Assembly: GCA_001915545.1 (NCBI GenBank)
Contig: MNQS01000171.1
Location: 1 to 6,936 of the forward strand
DNA: 6,936 nucleotides
From: Bacteroides sp. 43_108
GTDB lineage: Bacteria > Bacteroidota > Bacteroidia > Bacteroidales > Bacteroidaceae
Reading direction: 5' to 3'
Part shown: positions 1-6,291 of the stretch, piece by piece
Layout: every line of letters starts with the position of its first letter
Position numbering within the stretch: the first letter of the stretch is position 1
Made by a program: the position numbers and the translations under genes
Notes under the pieces: model-generated
What the model was told of the DNA's origin: nothing
Databases searched by the model: none
What the model saw: only the letters and a program-made list of their open reading frames with translations

Positions 1-69
1 GAACCAAACACGCAATTAATTGACAAACTTTTCAAAGAACTCATTTTATTTACTGCCAGAGCCGCTTAG
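1..69 (+). CDS. Possible 3' end of an unidentified upstream gene
   Basis: Reading frame 1 is open from the left edge for 22 codons and stops with TAG at 67-69; the other two forward frames close within about 30 bases. The deduced tail ends in LILFTARAA. No family is recognisable from so short a piece. A terminator-like hairpin overlaps the stop codon, which fits a real gene end. A 22-codon open stretch in AT-rich DNA can also occur by chance, so this is only a weak call. Confidence 0.3.
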   Translation, partial: EPNTQLIDKLFKELILFTARAA

Positions 70-84
70 GCTGGGCTAATTTTT
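55..84 (+). terminator. Candidate rho-independent terminator
   Basis: GCC (55-57) can pair with GGC (74-76) and AGCC (60-63) with GGCT (69-72), leaving a five-base loop and a small internal loop (AG opposite G). The stem is followed by TAATTTTT (77-84). It overlaps the stop codon of the possible upstream gene, and the following bases up to the promoter near 166 are AT-rich and non-coding. It would insulate the operon from upstream transcription. The stem is short, so confidence is moderate. Confidence 0.45.
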
Positions 85-143
85 AACGAACTATTGTTAT
101 ATATAAGCCACCATTATATACTTATTCATCTATATTTTACAAT

Positions 144-163
144 TATAGACTATTTAGCCTATA
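144..163. promoter_or_regulatory. 20-bp near-palindrome upstream of the -33 box; candidate operator
   Basis: The two 10-base halves TATAGACTAT and TTAGCCTATA are complementary at 8 of 10 positions around a centre between 153 and 154. The only mismatches are A149/C158 and the central T/T. It ends two bases before the -33 element of the satD-like promoter, a usual place for a regulator to bind. The first gene of the operon has a C-terminal helix-turn-helix, so autoregulation is a natural but unproven idea. AT-rich DNA produces such palindromes by chance fairly often. Confidence 0.3.
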
Positions 164-165
164 TT

Positions 166-197
166 TTTGGTAAGATAAAAGAAAAATCATACCTTTG
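166..197 (+). promoter_or_regulatory. Bacteroidota-type promoter of the satD-like/DUF3307/TOTE operon
   Basis: A TTTG -33 element (166-169) is separated by 20 bases from the -7 element TACCTTTG (190-197), matching the Bacteroides consensus TTTG-N(about 20)-TAnnTTTG. The start of transcription should fall a few bases after 197, around 201-204. That leaves only about 5-8 bases before the ATG at 209 but about 17-20 before the ATG at 221. No other promoter is evident before the DUF3307 or TOTE genes, so this one probably serves all three. Confidence 0.7.
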
Positions 198-208
198 TTA
201 TCAAATCA

Positions 209-880
209 ATGAACAATAATATGTTTGCAACAATTTCGGCGGATATAGTAGCATCCACTTCCTTGTCTGTGAATGAAACTATAGGATTAAAGCAAAGGAT
301 AGAATCATTATTTGGCTTGCTAAAAGTGAGTTATCCTGATTTTGAAGGTCGCCAAATCAAAGGGGACTATATAGAGTGTGTAATACAAAATGTAGCAAAC
401 GTATTCCGGATAGCCTTTATAATCAAATCCTGCATCAAATCTTTTTCCACAGCTAAAAATGAAAAGACGAAAAATTTCCATACATACGGAATAAGGATGG
501 CCATTGGTATCGGAGATATGAGAATAGTGGATACCGAACAAGGCATTTGGGATGGTGAGGCCATATATCTATCAGGACGTGCGATTGAGGAAATGAGTTC
601 CTTAAATAAGGGAACCATGTCTGTACAAACAAGTAACAAGCAATTATCTGCCCCATTACAAACTATAGCCCTATTGACCGATGCCATATTTAATGATATG
701 ACTATGCGCCAAAGTGAAGTCGTTTACTATAAATTGCTTGGTTTCAAAGAGGCAGACATTGCTAAGAAATTGGGTATATCCCAAGCCAGTGTAAATAATG
801 CTTCTACAGCCACAAAATGGTATTGCATAGAAGAAGCCATAAAATATTTTGAACAGGTAAATTTTGAGGAATATGAATAG
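209..880 (+). CDS. SatD-like protein: cyclase-like N-terminal domain plus C-terminal HTH
   Basis: This 223-residue protein resembles the SatD family, named after a gene of the Streptococcus mutans acid-tolerance sat operon and of unknown biochemical function. Residues 5-130 look like a class III nucleotidyl cyclase fold: SADIVAST with D12, KGD with D53, the RMAIGIGD strand (96-103), and DGEAIYLSGR (115-124). The two metal-site aspartates and a downstream arginine (R124) are present, but the Asn of the usual VNxAxR motif appears replaced by Tyr120, so cyclase activity is doubtful and nucleotide sensing is an alternative. Residues 165-205 form a sigma-region-4/LuxR-like helix-turn-helix (EADIAKKLGISQASVNNAS). 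It is the first gene of a three-gene operon, and its end overlaps the DUF3307 gene. The ATG at 221 (Met5) is a credible alternative start because the predicted transcript begins very close to 209. Family assignment is fairly sure; function is inference. Confidence 0.8.
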   Translation: MNNNMFATISADIVASTSLSVNETIGLKQRIESLFGLLKVSYPDFEGRQIKGDYIECVIQNVANVFRIAFIIKSCIKSFSTAKNEKTKNFHTYGIRMAIGIGDMRIVDTEQGIWDGEAIYLSGRAIEEMSSLNKGTMSVQTSNKQLSAPLQTIALLTDAIFNDMTMRQSEVVYYKLLGFKEADIAKKLGISQASVNNASTATKWYCIEEAIKYFEQVNFEEYE

Positions 881-1565
881 TTGGTTATTCTTAAGTCTGA
901 TATTGGCACATGTCATAGGCGACTTCTACCTGCAAAATGATAAATATTGTACACAGAAAGAGGAAAGGAAATTCAAAAGCTGGTTCCTGTATGTGCATTC
1001 GCTTATTATCGGTGTGGTATCATGGGTAGTTGTTCCTGTTTATGAATTCAGATTTTATGCCCTTGCCATTGCTTTTTCCCATCTGGTGATAGATGTTATC
1101 AAAACATATAGCCCAAAAGGATTATGGAATTTTGTGATTGATCAGGTTGCTCATTTGGCGATATTGATTATAGTGACATCTTCCTTTGACACTACAACAA
1201 AGCTACCAATCCAATCAATGGATTGCAATGGCAGCTTCTCAATACCTCTGTTCATATTAGCGATATTATTGTGCATCAAGCCTGCAAACATCCTGATTAA
1301 GTTGGTCTTAAAGAAATATCAAGTTGGAGAAACACAATCCTGTGAAAACATCAAAAATGCAGGAGCGCTAATTGGAAACTTAGAACGAATTCTTACCATC
1401 TTATTCGTTATCCTTGGGCAATATGAAGCAATCGGTTTTATCATAGCGGCAAAATCCATACTCCGATTCAAAGACACAGATACAGCAAAAACAGAGTATG
1501 TCCTTGCCGGAACATTTCTGAGTTTTGGAATTGCATTGCTGTGTGGTTTAATAGCAACAAAATAA
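873..1565 (+). CDS. DUF3307 family polytopic membrane protein
   Basis: This is a 230-residue integral membrane protein of the DUF3307 family, of unknown function. I chose the ATG at 873 because the family normally begins just before the AHxxGDFxLQ motif. An in-frame TTG at 864 would add three residues. Hydrophobic segments lie near residues 3-19, 38-56, 61-77, 88-104, 122-146, 172-192 and 208-226. Conserved polar residues lie in or beside them: H13 and D17 (AHVIGDFYLQ), H42, H70 and D74 (SHLVID), D90 and H94 (DQVAH). A later conserved block is NAGALIGNLER and QYEAIGFIIAAKS. The His/Asp pattern recalls the YdjM/DUF457 membrane metal-dependent hydrolases, so metal binding is possible but inferred. 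The start overlaps the satD-like stop by 8 bases and the TOTE gene begins 3 bases after its stop, indicating translational coupling. SatD-like and DUF3307 genes are often neighbours in Bacteroidota, suggesting they work together. Confidence 0.85.
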   Translation: MNSWLFLSLILAHVIGDFYLQNDKYCTQKEERKFKSWFLYVHSLIIGVVSWVVVPVYEFRFYALAIAFSHLVIDVIKTYSPKGLWNFVIDQVAHLAILIIVTSSFDTTTKLPIQSMDCNGSFSIPLFILAILLCIKPANILIKLVLKKYQVGETQSCENIKNAGALIGNLERILTILFVILGQYEAIGFIIAAKSILRFKDTDTAKTEYVLAGTFLSFGIALLCGLIATK

Positions 1566-1568
1566 CAG

Positions 1569-4496
1569 ATGGACAGTTTTCAAGAGAAATACAATGCGCT
1601 TGTCATTAAATACGATGCCCTGCTTGCCGAAAATGAAGAACTGAAATCTATACTTTCACAGCATGGTATAGTTTATTCCCCAATCAAACGTCCTGATGAA
1701 AGCACAGCATTTTCTTCCATAATATACCCTCCAATCAAACTCTCTCTTGATGATAAAATTGCATTATTCCGTAACTTTTTCAAGGGGCGAGATGATGTAT
1801 TTGCACGACGATGGTTCAGCAAAACCACAGAAAAGGGTGGTTACCAACCTGTCTGCATCAATGAATGGCGTAGAGGAATATGTGACAAGAAAAAGCATAA
1901 ATGTGCAGAGTGTCCCAACCGCAATTTTGCCCCGTTAACCCAACAAGACATATACCGACATCTGGAAGGTAAAGATGAGAACGGATGCGATGTTATAGGT
2001 CTGTACGTTGTTACTTCTGATAATAAATGTTCTTTCTTGTGTGCTGATTTTGATGACAAAAATTGCACTCATGGATATAAGAACGATGTATTGGCATTTA
2101 TTTCCATTTGCAAAGAGTGGAAAATTCCGTTCAGTATAGAACGCTCACGCTCTGGCAATGGCGCGCATGTGTGGACTTTCTTTAATGGACCCATACCGGC
2201 CTGCAAAGCAAGGAAATTAGGCTATACAATTCTTACAGAAGCCATGAAGCGCAATGGACGGATTACATTCAATTCATACGATCGTTTCTTTCCCAATCAG
2301 GATAAAGTACCAGAAGGCGGATTCGGCAATCTCATTGCATTACCATTGCAGGGAAAAGCCAGGAAAGCAGGAAACAGCGTTTTTGTAGATGATCAGTTTC
2401 TTCCGTTTCAGGATCAATGGGCATACCTATACAATGTAAGAAAAATAGATGAAAGTACCGTAGATGCATTATTGACACAGCATCAGCAGGAAGATTTTGG
2501 AACATTGGCCACATCTTCAGAAAATAAACCGTGGGAAATACCAGTCATACAAGATGTGAGCCAGGAAGACTTTAACGACAGACTTATAATACATAAATCA
2601 GACAGGATATATATTCCTTTAAAATCTATTTCAGATAAGGTTAGTAATCATTTGAAACATATTGCGGCGTTCAAAAATCCTGAATTTTACAGCAAACAGG
2701 CAATGCGTATTTCCACATATAACATTCCTCGTATTATCTGCCGTGCAGATTTTACCGATGAATATCTGGCAATGCCTCGGGGGTGTGAGGATGCCATTAT
2801 CAACATGCTGTATTCCCTCAAAATTGATTATGAAATAGTTGATAATACAAATCATGGTAAACCTATTGGCGTAACATTCAAAGGAAAAGAACGCGATGAA
2901 CAGTTGGACGCAATCAATGCCCTCATGCTATTTTCCAACGGTGTGTTGTCTGCAACGACAGCCTTTGGAAAGACTGTTACAGCCGCAGCTCTGATTGCCA
3001 GAAGAAAGACAAATACACTTATTCTGGTACACTCCAAGGCATTGCTTATGCAATGGCATGAACGTCTATCTGAATTTCTTGACATAGATTTTACAGAAGA
3101 TGAGATTCCTAAGAAAGGAGGCAGGAAGAAGTTTTTTTCTCCGGTCGGGTGTCTTGATTCTACCTCTAACACTTTGCATGGCGTTATTGATATAGCTCTT
3201 ATACAGTCATGTTTTGACAATGACGAAGTCAAGCCTTTTGTAAAAGAATACGGGATGGTCATTGTGGACGAGTGTCATCACGTATCTTCCATCACATTCG
3301 AGAATGTATTAAAACACGTTACGGCACATTATGTCTATGGACTTACTGCCACTCCCATCCGCAAAGATGGTTTGCAGCCTATTATCTTCATGCAATGCGG
3401 TCCGATTCGTTTTTTTGCCGATGCCAAGGCACAGATACAGCAGCAGTCGTTCCAGCGTTATCTTGTGCCGAGATTTACATCTTACAGACCTGTTACCGAT
3501 GATAAACAATCGTTTACGGCACTATTACAATCCCTCTCAGAATCGGAAATACGGAATAATCTTATAATAGAGGATGTCCTTAATGTTGTGGCTGCAGGCC
3601 GAACACCTATAATACTTACTGCCAGAACTTCTCATGTAGAATTGCTTGCCGAAATGTTGAAACAGCATGTAGCCAACATCATACAACTCACAGGAGAAGG
3701 GACAGCAAAAAACAAGAAAGAAACACTGCAAAAGTTACAGGATATACCCAAAGATGCCCCTCTTGTAATAGTAGCCACGGGAAAATATGTGGGAGAAGGA
3801 TTTGACTATCCACGACTTGATACACTGTTTTTGGCACTACCAATCTCATGGAAAGGATTGGTGGCACAATATGCCGGACGTTTGCACCGTGAGAATGAGG
3901 GAAAGAAAGATGTCCGCATTTACGACTATATTGATATACACGAACCTGTTTGTGAGAATATGTATCGTAAACGCCTGAAAGGATACTCTGCCATCGGTTA
4001 TCGTATACTGTCAAAAGATACTCAGACGCTGTTTGATAATACAGATGACTTACAAATATCATCATATGAAGGACAGATTTTCAATGGTAACACATTCCGT
4101 TTGGCATTTATGCAAAATTTGAAAAGTTCAAAACAATCTATTGTCATATCCTCTCCAAAACTCTATCGTACAGAACGAAACACATTTGTTAAAATGCTCA
4201 GAGAGCTTCATGTAAGTGGTGTTCAAGTTGCAATTCTTACATCAGAGGAAAGCAGTCAGACGAATTATCTAAAAAGTTTGGGATTATACGTAAAGATTGT
4301 ACCTAAACTATCTTTATCCTCGTGTATCATAGATAGGTCCACGGTCTGGTATGGCAGTATCAATATACTTGGCTATGTAACAGAGGAAGACAACATTATT
4401 AAAATCACAGATGGAAAACTTGCAAATGAGCTACTTGATGTCATTTACGATGAACATATGAATCCACGTGGTTCTGACATTTGTATATCCCATTAA
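1569..4496 (+). CDS. TOTE-type conflict protein: AEP primase, SF2 helicase and PLD-like domains
   Basis: This 975-residue protein has a full-length multidomain layout. Residues 1-32 form a short coiled coil. Residues 60-135 carry a cysteine cluster (C96, C105, C112, C115), probably binding zinc. Residues 130-295 are an archaeo-eukaryotic primase domain with the catalytic pair D160/D162 (ADFDD), SGNGAH with H200, and a third acidic candidate at D238 (SYDRFFPNQD). Residues 440-780 are a superfamily II helicase: Q445, Walker A ATTAFGKT (462-469), DECH box (567-570), TATP (593-596), GEGFDYP (742-748) and QYAGRLHR (767-774). Residues 842-960 are a single phospholipase-D-like domain ending CIIDRSTVWYGSIN. 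There D922 and GSxN remain, but the His and Lys of HxKx4D are Ser915 and Ser917, so nuclease activity there is unlikely. The order matches proteins catalogued as the TOTE conflict system, thought to act against foreign nucleic acid; the primase and helicase motifs look intact. It is the third gene of the operon, and the start is fixed by the 3-base gap. Confidence 0.9.
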   Translation: MDSFQEKYNALVIKYDALLAENEELKSILSQHGIVYSPIKRPDESTAFSSIIYPPIKLSLDDKIALFRNFFKGRDDVFARRWFSKTTEKGGYQPVCINEWRRGICDKKKHKCAECPNRNFAPLTQQDIYRHLEGKDENGCDVIGLYVVTSDNKCSFLCADFDDKNCTHGYKNDVLAFISICKEWKIPFSIERSRSGNGAHVWTFFNGPIPACKARKLGYTILTEAMKRNGRITFNSYDRFFPNQDKVPEGGFGNLIALPLQGKARKAGNSVFVDDQFLPFQDQWAYLYNVRKIDESTVDALLTQHQQEDFGTLATSSENKPWEIPVIQDVSQEDFNDRLIIHKSDRIYIPLKSISDKVSNHLKHIAAFKNPEFYSKQAMRISTYNIPRIICRADFTDEYLAMPRGCEDAIINMLYSLKIDYEIVDNTNHGKPIGVTFKGKERDEQLDAINALMLFSNGVLSATTAFGKTVTAAALIARRKTNTLILVHSKALLMQWHERLSEFLDIDFTEDEIPKKGGRKKFFSPVGCLDSTSNTLHGVIDIALIQSCFDNDEVKPFVKEYGMVIVDECHHVSSITFENVLKHVTAHYVYGLTATPIRKDGLQPIIFMQCGPIRFFADAKAQIQQQSFQRYLVPRFTSYRPVTDDKQSFTALLQSLSESEIRNNLIIEDVLNVVAAGRTPIILTARTSHVELLAEMLKQHVANIIQLTGEGTAKNKKETLQKLQDIPKDAPLVIVATGKYVGEGFDYPRLDTLFLALPISWKGLVAQYAGRLHRENEGKKDVRIYDYIDIHEPVCENMYRKRLKGYSAIGYRILSKDTQTLFDNTDDLQISSYEGQIFNGNTFRLAFMQNLKSSKQSIVISSPKLYRTERNTFVKMLRELHVSGVQVAILTSEESSQTNYLKSLGLYVKIVPKLSLSSCIIDRSTVWYGSINILGYVTEEDNIIKITDGKLANELLDVIYDEHMNPRGSDICISH

Positions 4497-4500
4497 ATCT

Positions 4501-4545
4501 TTAATGGTATCCATTTTCCAGCAATAGCCCCCAATAAGCATCCAT
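4501..4545 (-). other. Short 14-codon reading frame downstream of the possible leftward promoter
   Basis: On the minus strand an ATG at 4545-4543 opens 14 codons (MDAYWGLLLENGYH) ending with TAA at 4503-4501, just past the 3' end of the TOTE gene. It begins about 22 bases downstream of the leftward -7-like box at 4568-4575. Its frame is also open upstream to about 4614, so it could be a random open stretch or a remnant. There is no family match and no clear ribosome site, so it is recorded only as a possible leader peptide or decayed fragment. Confidence 0.12.
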
Positions 4546-4567
4546 AAGCAACCACAGCTCTTTATTG

Positions 4568-4594
4568 CAAAAGTACGGATATTTAATAAATATC
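4568..4594 (-). promoter_or_regulatory. Possible leftward promoter with an adjoining inverted repeat
   Basis: Read on the minus strand, 4575-4568 is TACTTTTG, matching the -7 consensus TAnnTTTG. Directly upstream of it on that strand is a perfect inverted repeat with 7-base arms and a 3-base loop (GATATTT 4578-4584, AAATATC 4588-4594). A -33 TTTG at the right distance is missing. Transcription would run left into the 3' end of the TOTE gene as antisense RNA. The inverted repeat is placed where an operator could sit. This is suggestive only. Confidence 0.3.
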
Positions 4595-4631
4595 GTGATA
4601 TAAACACATAATAATCAAATCAATGGGTAAT

Positions 4632-4665
4632 TTTAACAGAATATCCGGTTTTATCCTTACCTTTG
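4632..4665 (+). promoter_or_regulatory. Promoter of the AlbA_2-domain gene
   Basis: The -7 element TACCTTTG (4658-4665) is identical to that of the upstream operon, and the following TTAT is shared as well. The -33 region is poor: the best match is TTTA at 4632-4635, 22 bases upstream. Transcription would begin near 4669-4672, giving a leader of about 38 bases before the ATG at 4709. This makes the downstream gene independently transcribed. The remainder of 4497-4708 holds no credible conventional gene. Confidence 0.6.
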
Positions 4666-4708
4666 TTATAGAACTTGGTCCTTATAGCCTAACAACGAAA
4701 ACAAAACG

Positions 4709-6244
4709 ATGCAAATTCATAACAATACATTGATAGCAGAATGCTCGTCTTACGATTTCAAGGAAATGCTGGAACGTAAGAAAGTGAAGTCATGGCTTAA
4801 ATCCGTGTCAGCTTTTGCTAATACGGATGGTGGCAGTCTATTCTATGGAGTAAACGATGACGGAGTGATTGTAGGTTTGGAGAACCCGCAGGCAGATGCC
4901 GATTTTATCAGTGAAATGATAAAGGCAAAGCTTGACCCAGTACCGGAGGTACAACTTATTCCGATTGAACACGAAGGACGTACCCTGCTTGAAGTGAGAG
5001 TAAAGGCGGGAACGCTGACACCATATTATTATTATCAAGACGGAACACGTACAGCTTATACACGAGTCGGTAATGAAAGTGTGGAATGCAACTCGCTACA
5101 ACTTCTTTCATTAGTATTAAAGGGTACGCACATGACTTGGGATTCGCTACCTACACAAGTAGACGCCAACAAACATTCTTTCGTTATCCTTGCCAACACT
5201 TTCCGTGAGCAAACCCATCAGGAATGGAATGATAAGTATTTGGAATCATTCGGACTTGTCACATCCGACGGTAAGCTGACCAATGCCGGATTGCTGTTTG
5301 TAGACAACTGTACTGTATTCCAATCACGTATTTTCTGCACCCGTTGGACAGGACTTTATAAAGACGATGCTATCAGTTCAGTAGAACATCGGGCAAATCT
5401 TGTATTGCTTTTGAAATATGGTATGGATTTCATCAAGAACTATACCATGAGCGGATGGGTGAAGATGCCGAACTATCGCCTGAATCTCCCAGACTATTCC
5501 GATCGTGCAATCTTTGAAGGATTGGTAAACCATCTTATACATAGAGATTACACAGTTATGGGTGGCGAAGTACATATTGATATCTATGATGACCGAGTAG
5601 AATTGGTATCACCAGGAGCAATGCTTGATGGTACACAAATTCAAGACCGAGACATATACAAAGTGCCGTCCATGCGCCGTAACCCTGTCATAGCGGATAT
5701 GTTTACTCAATTGGATTATATGGAAAAACGTGGTTCAGGCTTAAGGAAAATGCGGGAACTTACGGAGAAACTGCCTAATTTCCTACCGGGCAAAGAACCA
5801 CAATATCAAACGGAAGCAATTTCTTTCTATACCACATTCTATAATCTGAATTGGGGAGAAAACGGAAGGATACCTATTGAGGAAGTGGCCAACAAGGTAA
5901 ATAGTACTCTCGAAAAGTACCCTGTAAACAAAGAAAGTTCGGAGAAAGCCTTCGGTGATTTACAGAAATCTTCGGTGAGAAGGTTCGGAGACTTCCCTAA
6001 AAGTTCGGAGAGAAGGTTCGGAGAGGTTGTAGATAAAACTAAAAATATAGGAAAAACAGCACAGAAAATTATTGATTTAGTCATTTCCGATCCTTCAATA
6101 TCAGCTGAAGCGATGGCTTATAAAATTGGCATAAGTTCTCGTGCCGTAGAAAAGCAAATTGCAAAGTTACGTTCTATGGGTATCTTATTTCGTGAGGGTG
6201 CTGACTTTGGCGGCTATTGGCGCATAAATGTAAGAGCTAAATAA
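4709..6244 (+). CDS. Schlafen AlbA_2 domain, ATP-binding and winged-helix protein
   Basis: This 511-residue protein is of the widespread type usually annotated as ATP-binding or putative DNA-binding protein. Residues 13-137 are a Schlafen AlbA_2 domain (DFKEML, then SAFANTDGGSLFYGVNDDG at 34-52 and ending near LVLKG). Residues 265-350 are the GHKL-like HATPase_c_4 region: EGLVNHLIHRDY (270-281) with E270 and N274, DDRVELVSPG (294-303), and EKRGSGLRKMRE (339-350). Residues 410-440 contain three 11-residue repeats built on SSxxxFGDxxK. Residues 446-507 are a C-terminal winged helix-turn-helix (AEAMAYKIGISSRAVEKQIAKL). AlbA_2 domains bind nucleic acid, and in vertebrate Schlafens the related domain is an RNase; bacterial members are poorly understood and occur both as regulators and in defence loci. 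It has its own promoter and follows the TOTE operon by 212 bases. Domain calls are firm; whether it serves the TOTE system, the next gene or neither is open. Confidence 0.85.
   Translation: MQIHNNTLIAECSSYDFKEMLERKKVKSWLKSVSAFANTDGGSLFYGVNDDGVIVGLENPQADADFISEMIKAKLDPVPEVQLIPIEHEGRTLLEVRVKAGTLTPYYYYQDGTRTAYTRVGNESVECNSLQLLSLVLKGTHMTWDSLPTQVDANKHSFVILANTFREQTHQEWNDKYLESFGLVTSDGKLTNAGLLFVDNCTVFQSRIFCTRWTGLYKDDAISSVEHRANLVLLLKYGMDFIKNYTMSGWVKMPNYRLNLPDYSDRAIFEGLVNHLIHRDYTVMGGEVHIDIYDDRVELVSPGAMLDGTQIQDRDIYKVPSMRRNPVIADMFTQLDYMEKRGSGLRKMRELTEKLPNFLPGKEPQYQTEAISFYTTFYNLNWGENGRIPIEEVANKVNSTLEKYPVNKESSEKAFGDLQKSSVRRFGDFPKSSERRFGEVVDKTKNIGKTAQKIIDLVISDPSISAEAMAYKIGISSRAVEKQIAKLRSMGILFREGADFGGYWRINVRAK
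5936..6034 (+). repeat. Three 33-bp tandem repeats inside the AlbA_2-domain gene
   Basis: Three consecutive 33-base units (5936-5968, 5969-6001, 6002-6034) encode SSEKAFGDLQK, SSVRRFGDFPK and SSERRFGEVVD. Each unit holds two copies of the octamer TTCGGWGA, at 5938, 5951, 5971, 5984, 6004 and 6017, with alternating spacings of 13 and 20 bases. The first copy in each unit is read as Ser-Ser, the second in another frame as Phe-Gly. The unit length is a multiple of three, so copy-number change would keep the frame. It lies in the linker between the ATP-binding and winged-helix domains. Confidence 0.8.
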
Positions 6245-6291
6245 ATTAAATACACACCATATATTACGCATATTTTATATCATAACTGAAT

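Noticed and set aside
367..687. 106-codon minus-strand reading frame
   Set aside because: Opposite the satD-like cyclase-like domain; no family resemblance and no promoter.
864..875. TTG at 864 as the DUF3307 start
   Set aside because: The ATG three codons later fits the family's usual N-terminus; TTG starts are rarer and nothing here favours it.
2852..3262. 136-codon minus-strand reading frame
   Set aside because: Lies wholly within the helicase part of the TOTE gene, whose motifs are unmistakable on the plus strand; its own product has no recognisable motif.
3688..4065. 125-codon minus-strand reading frame
   Set aside because: Antisense to helicase motifs V and VI of the TOTE gene; a shadow of strong coding bias.
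4503..4517. Small hairpin AATGG-TAT-CCATT followed by TT as a terminator for the TOTE gene
   Set aside because: Only five mostly weak base pairs and no real T run; not enough to call.
4615..4625. 11-mer TCAAATCAATG also present at 201-211
   Set aside because: AT-rich, placed differently relative to the two promoters, and likely coincidence.
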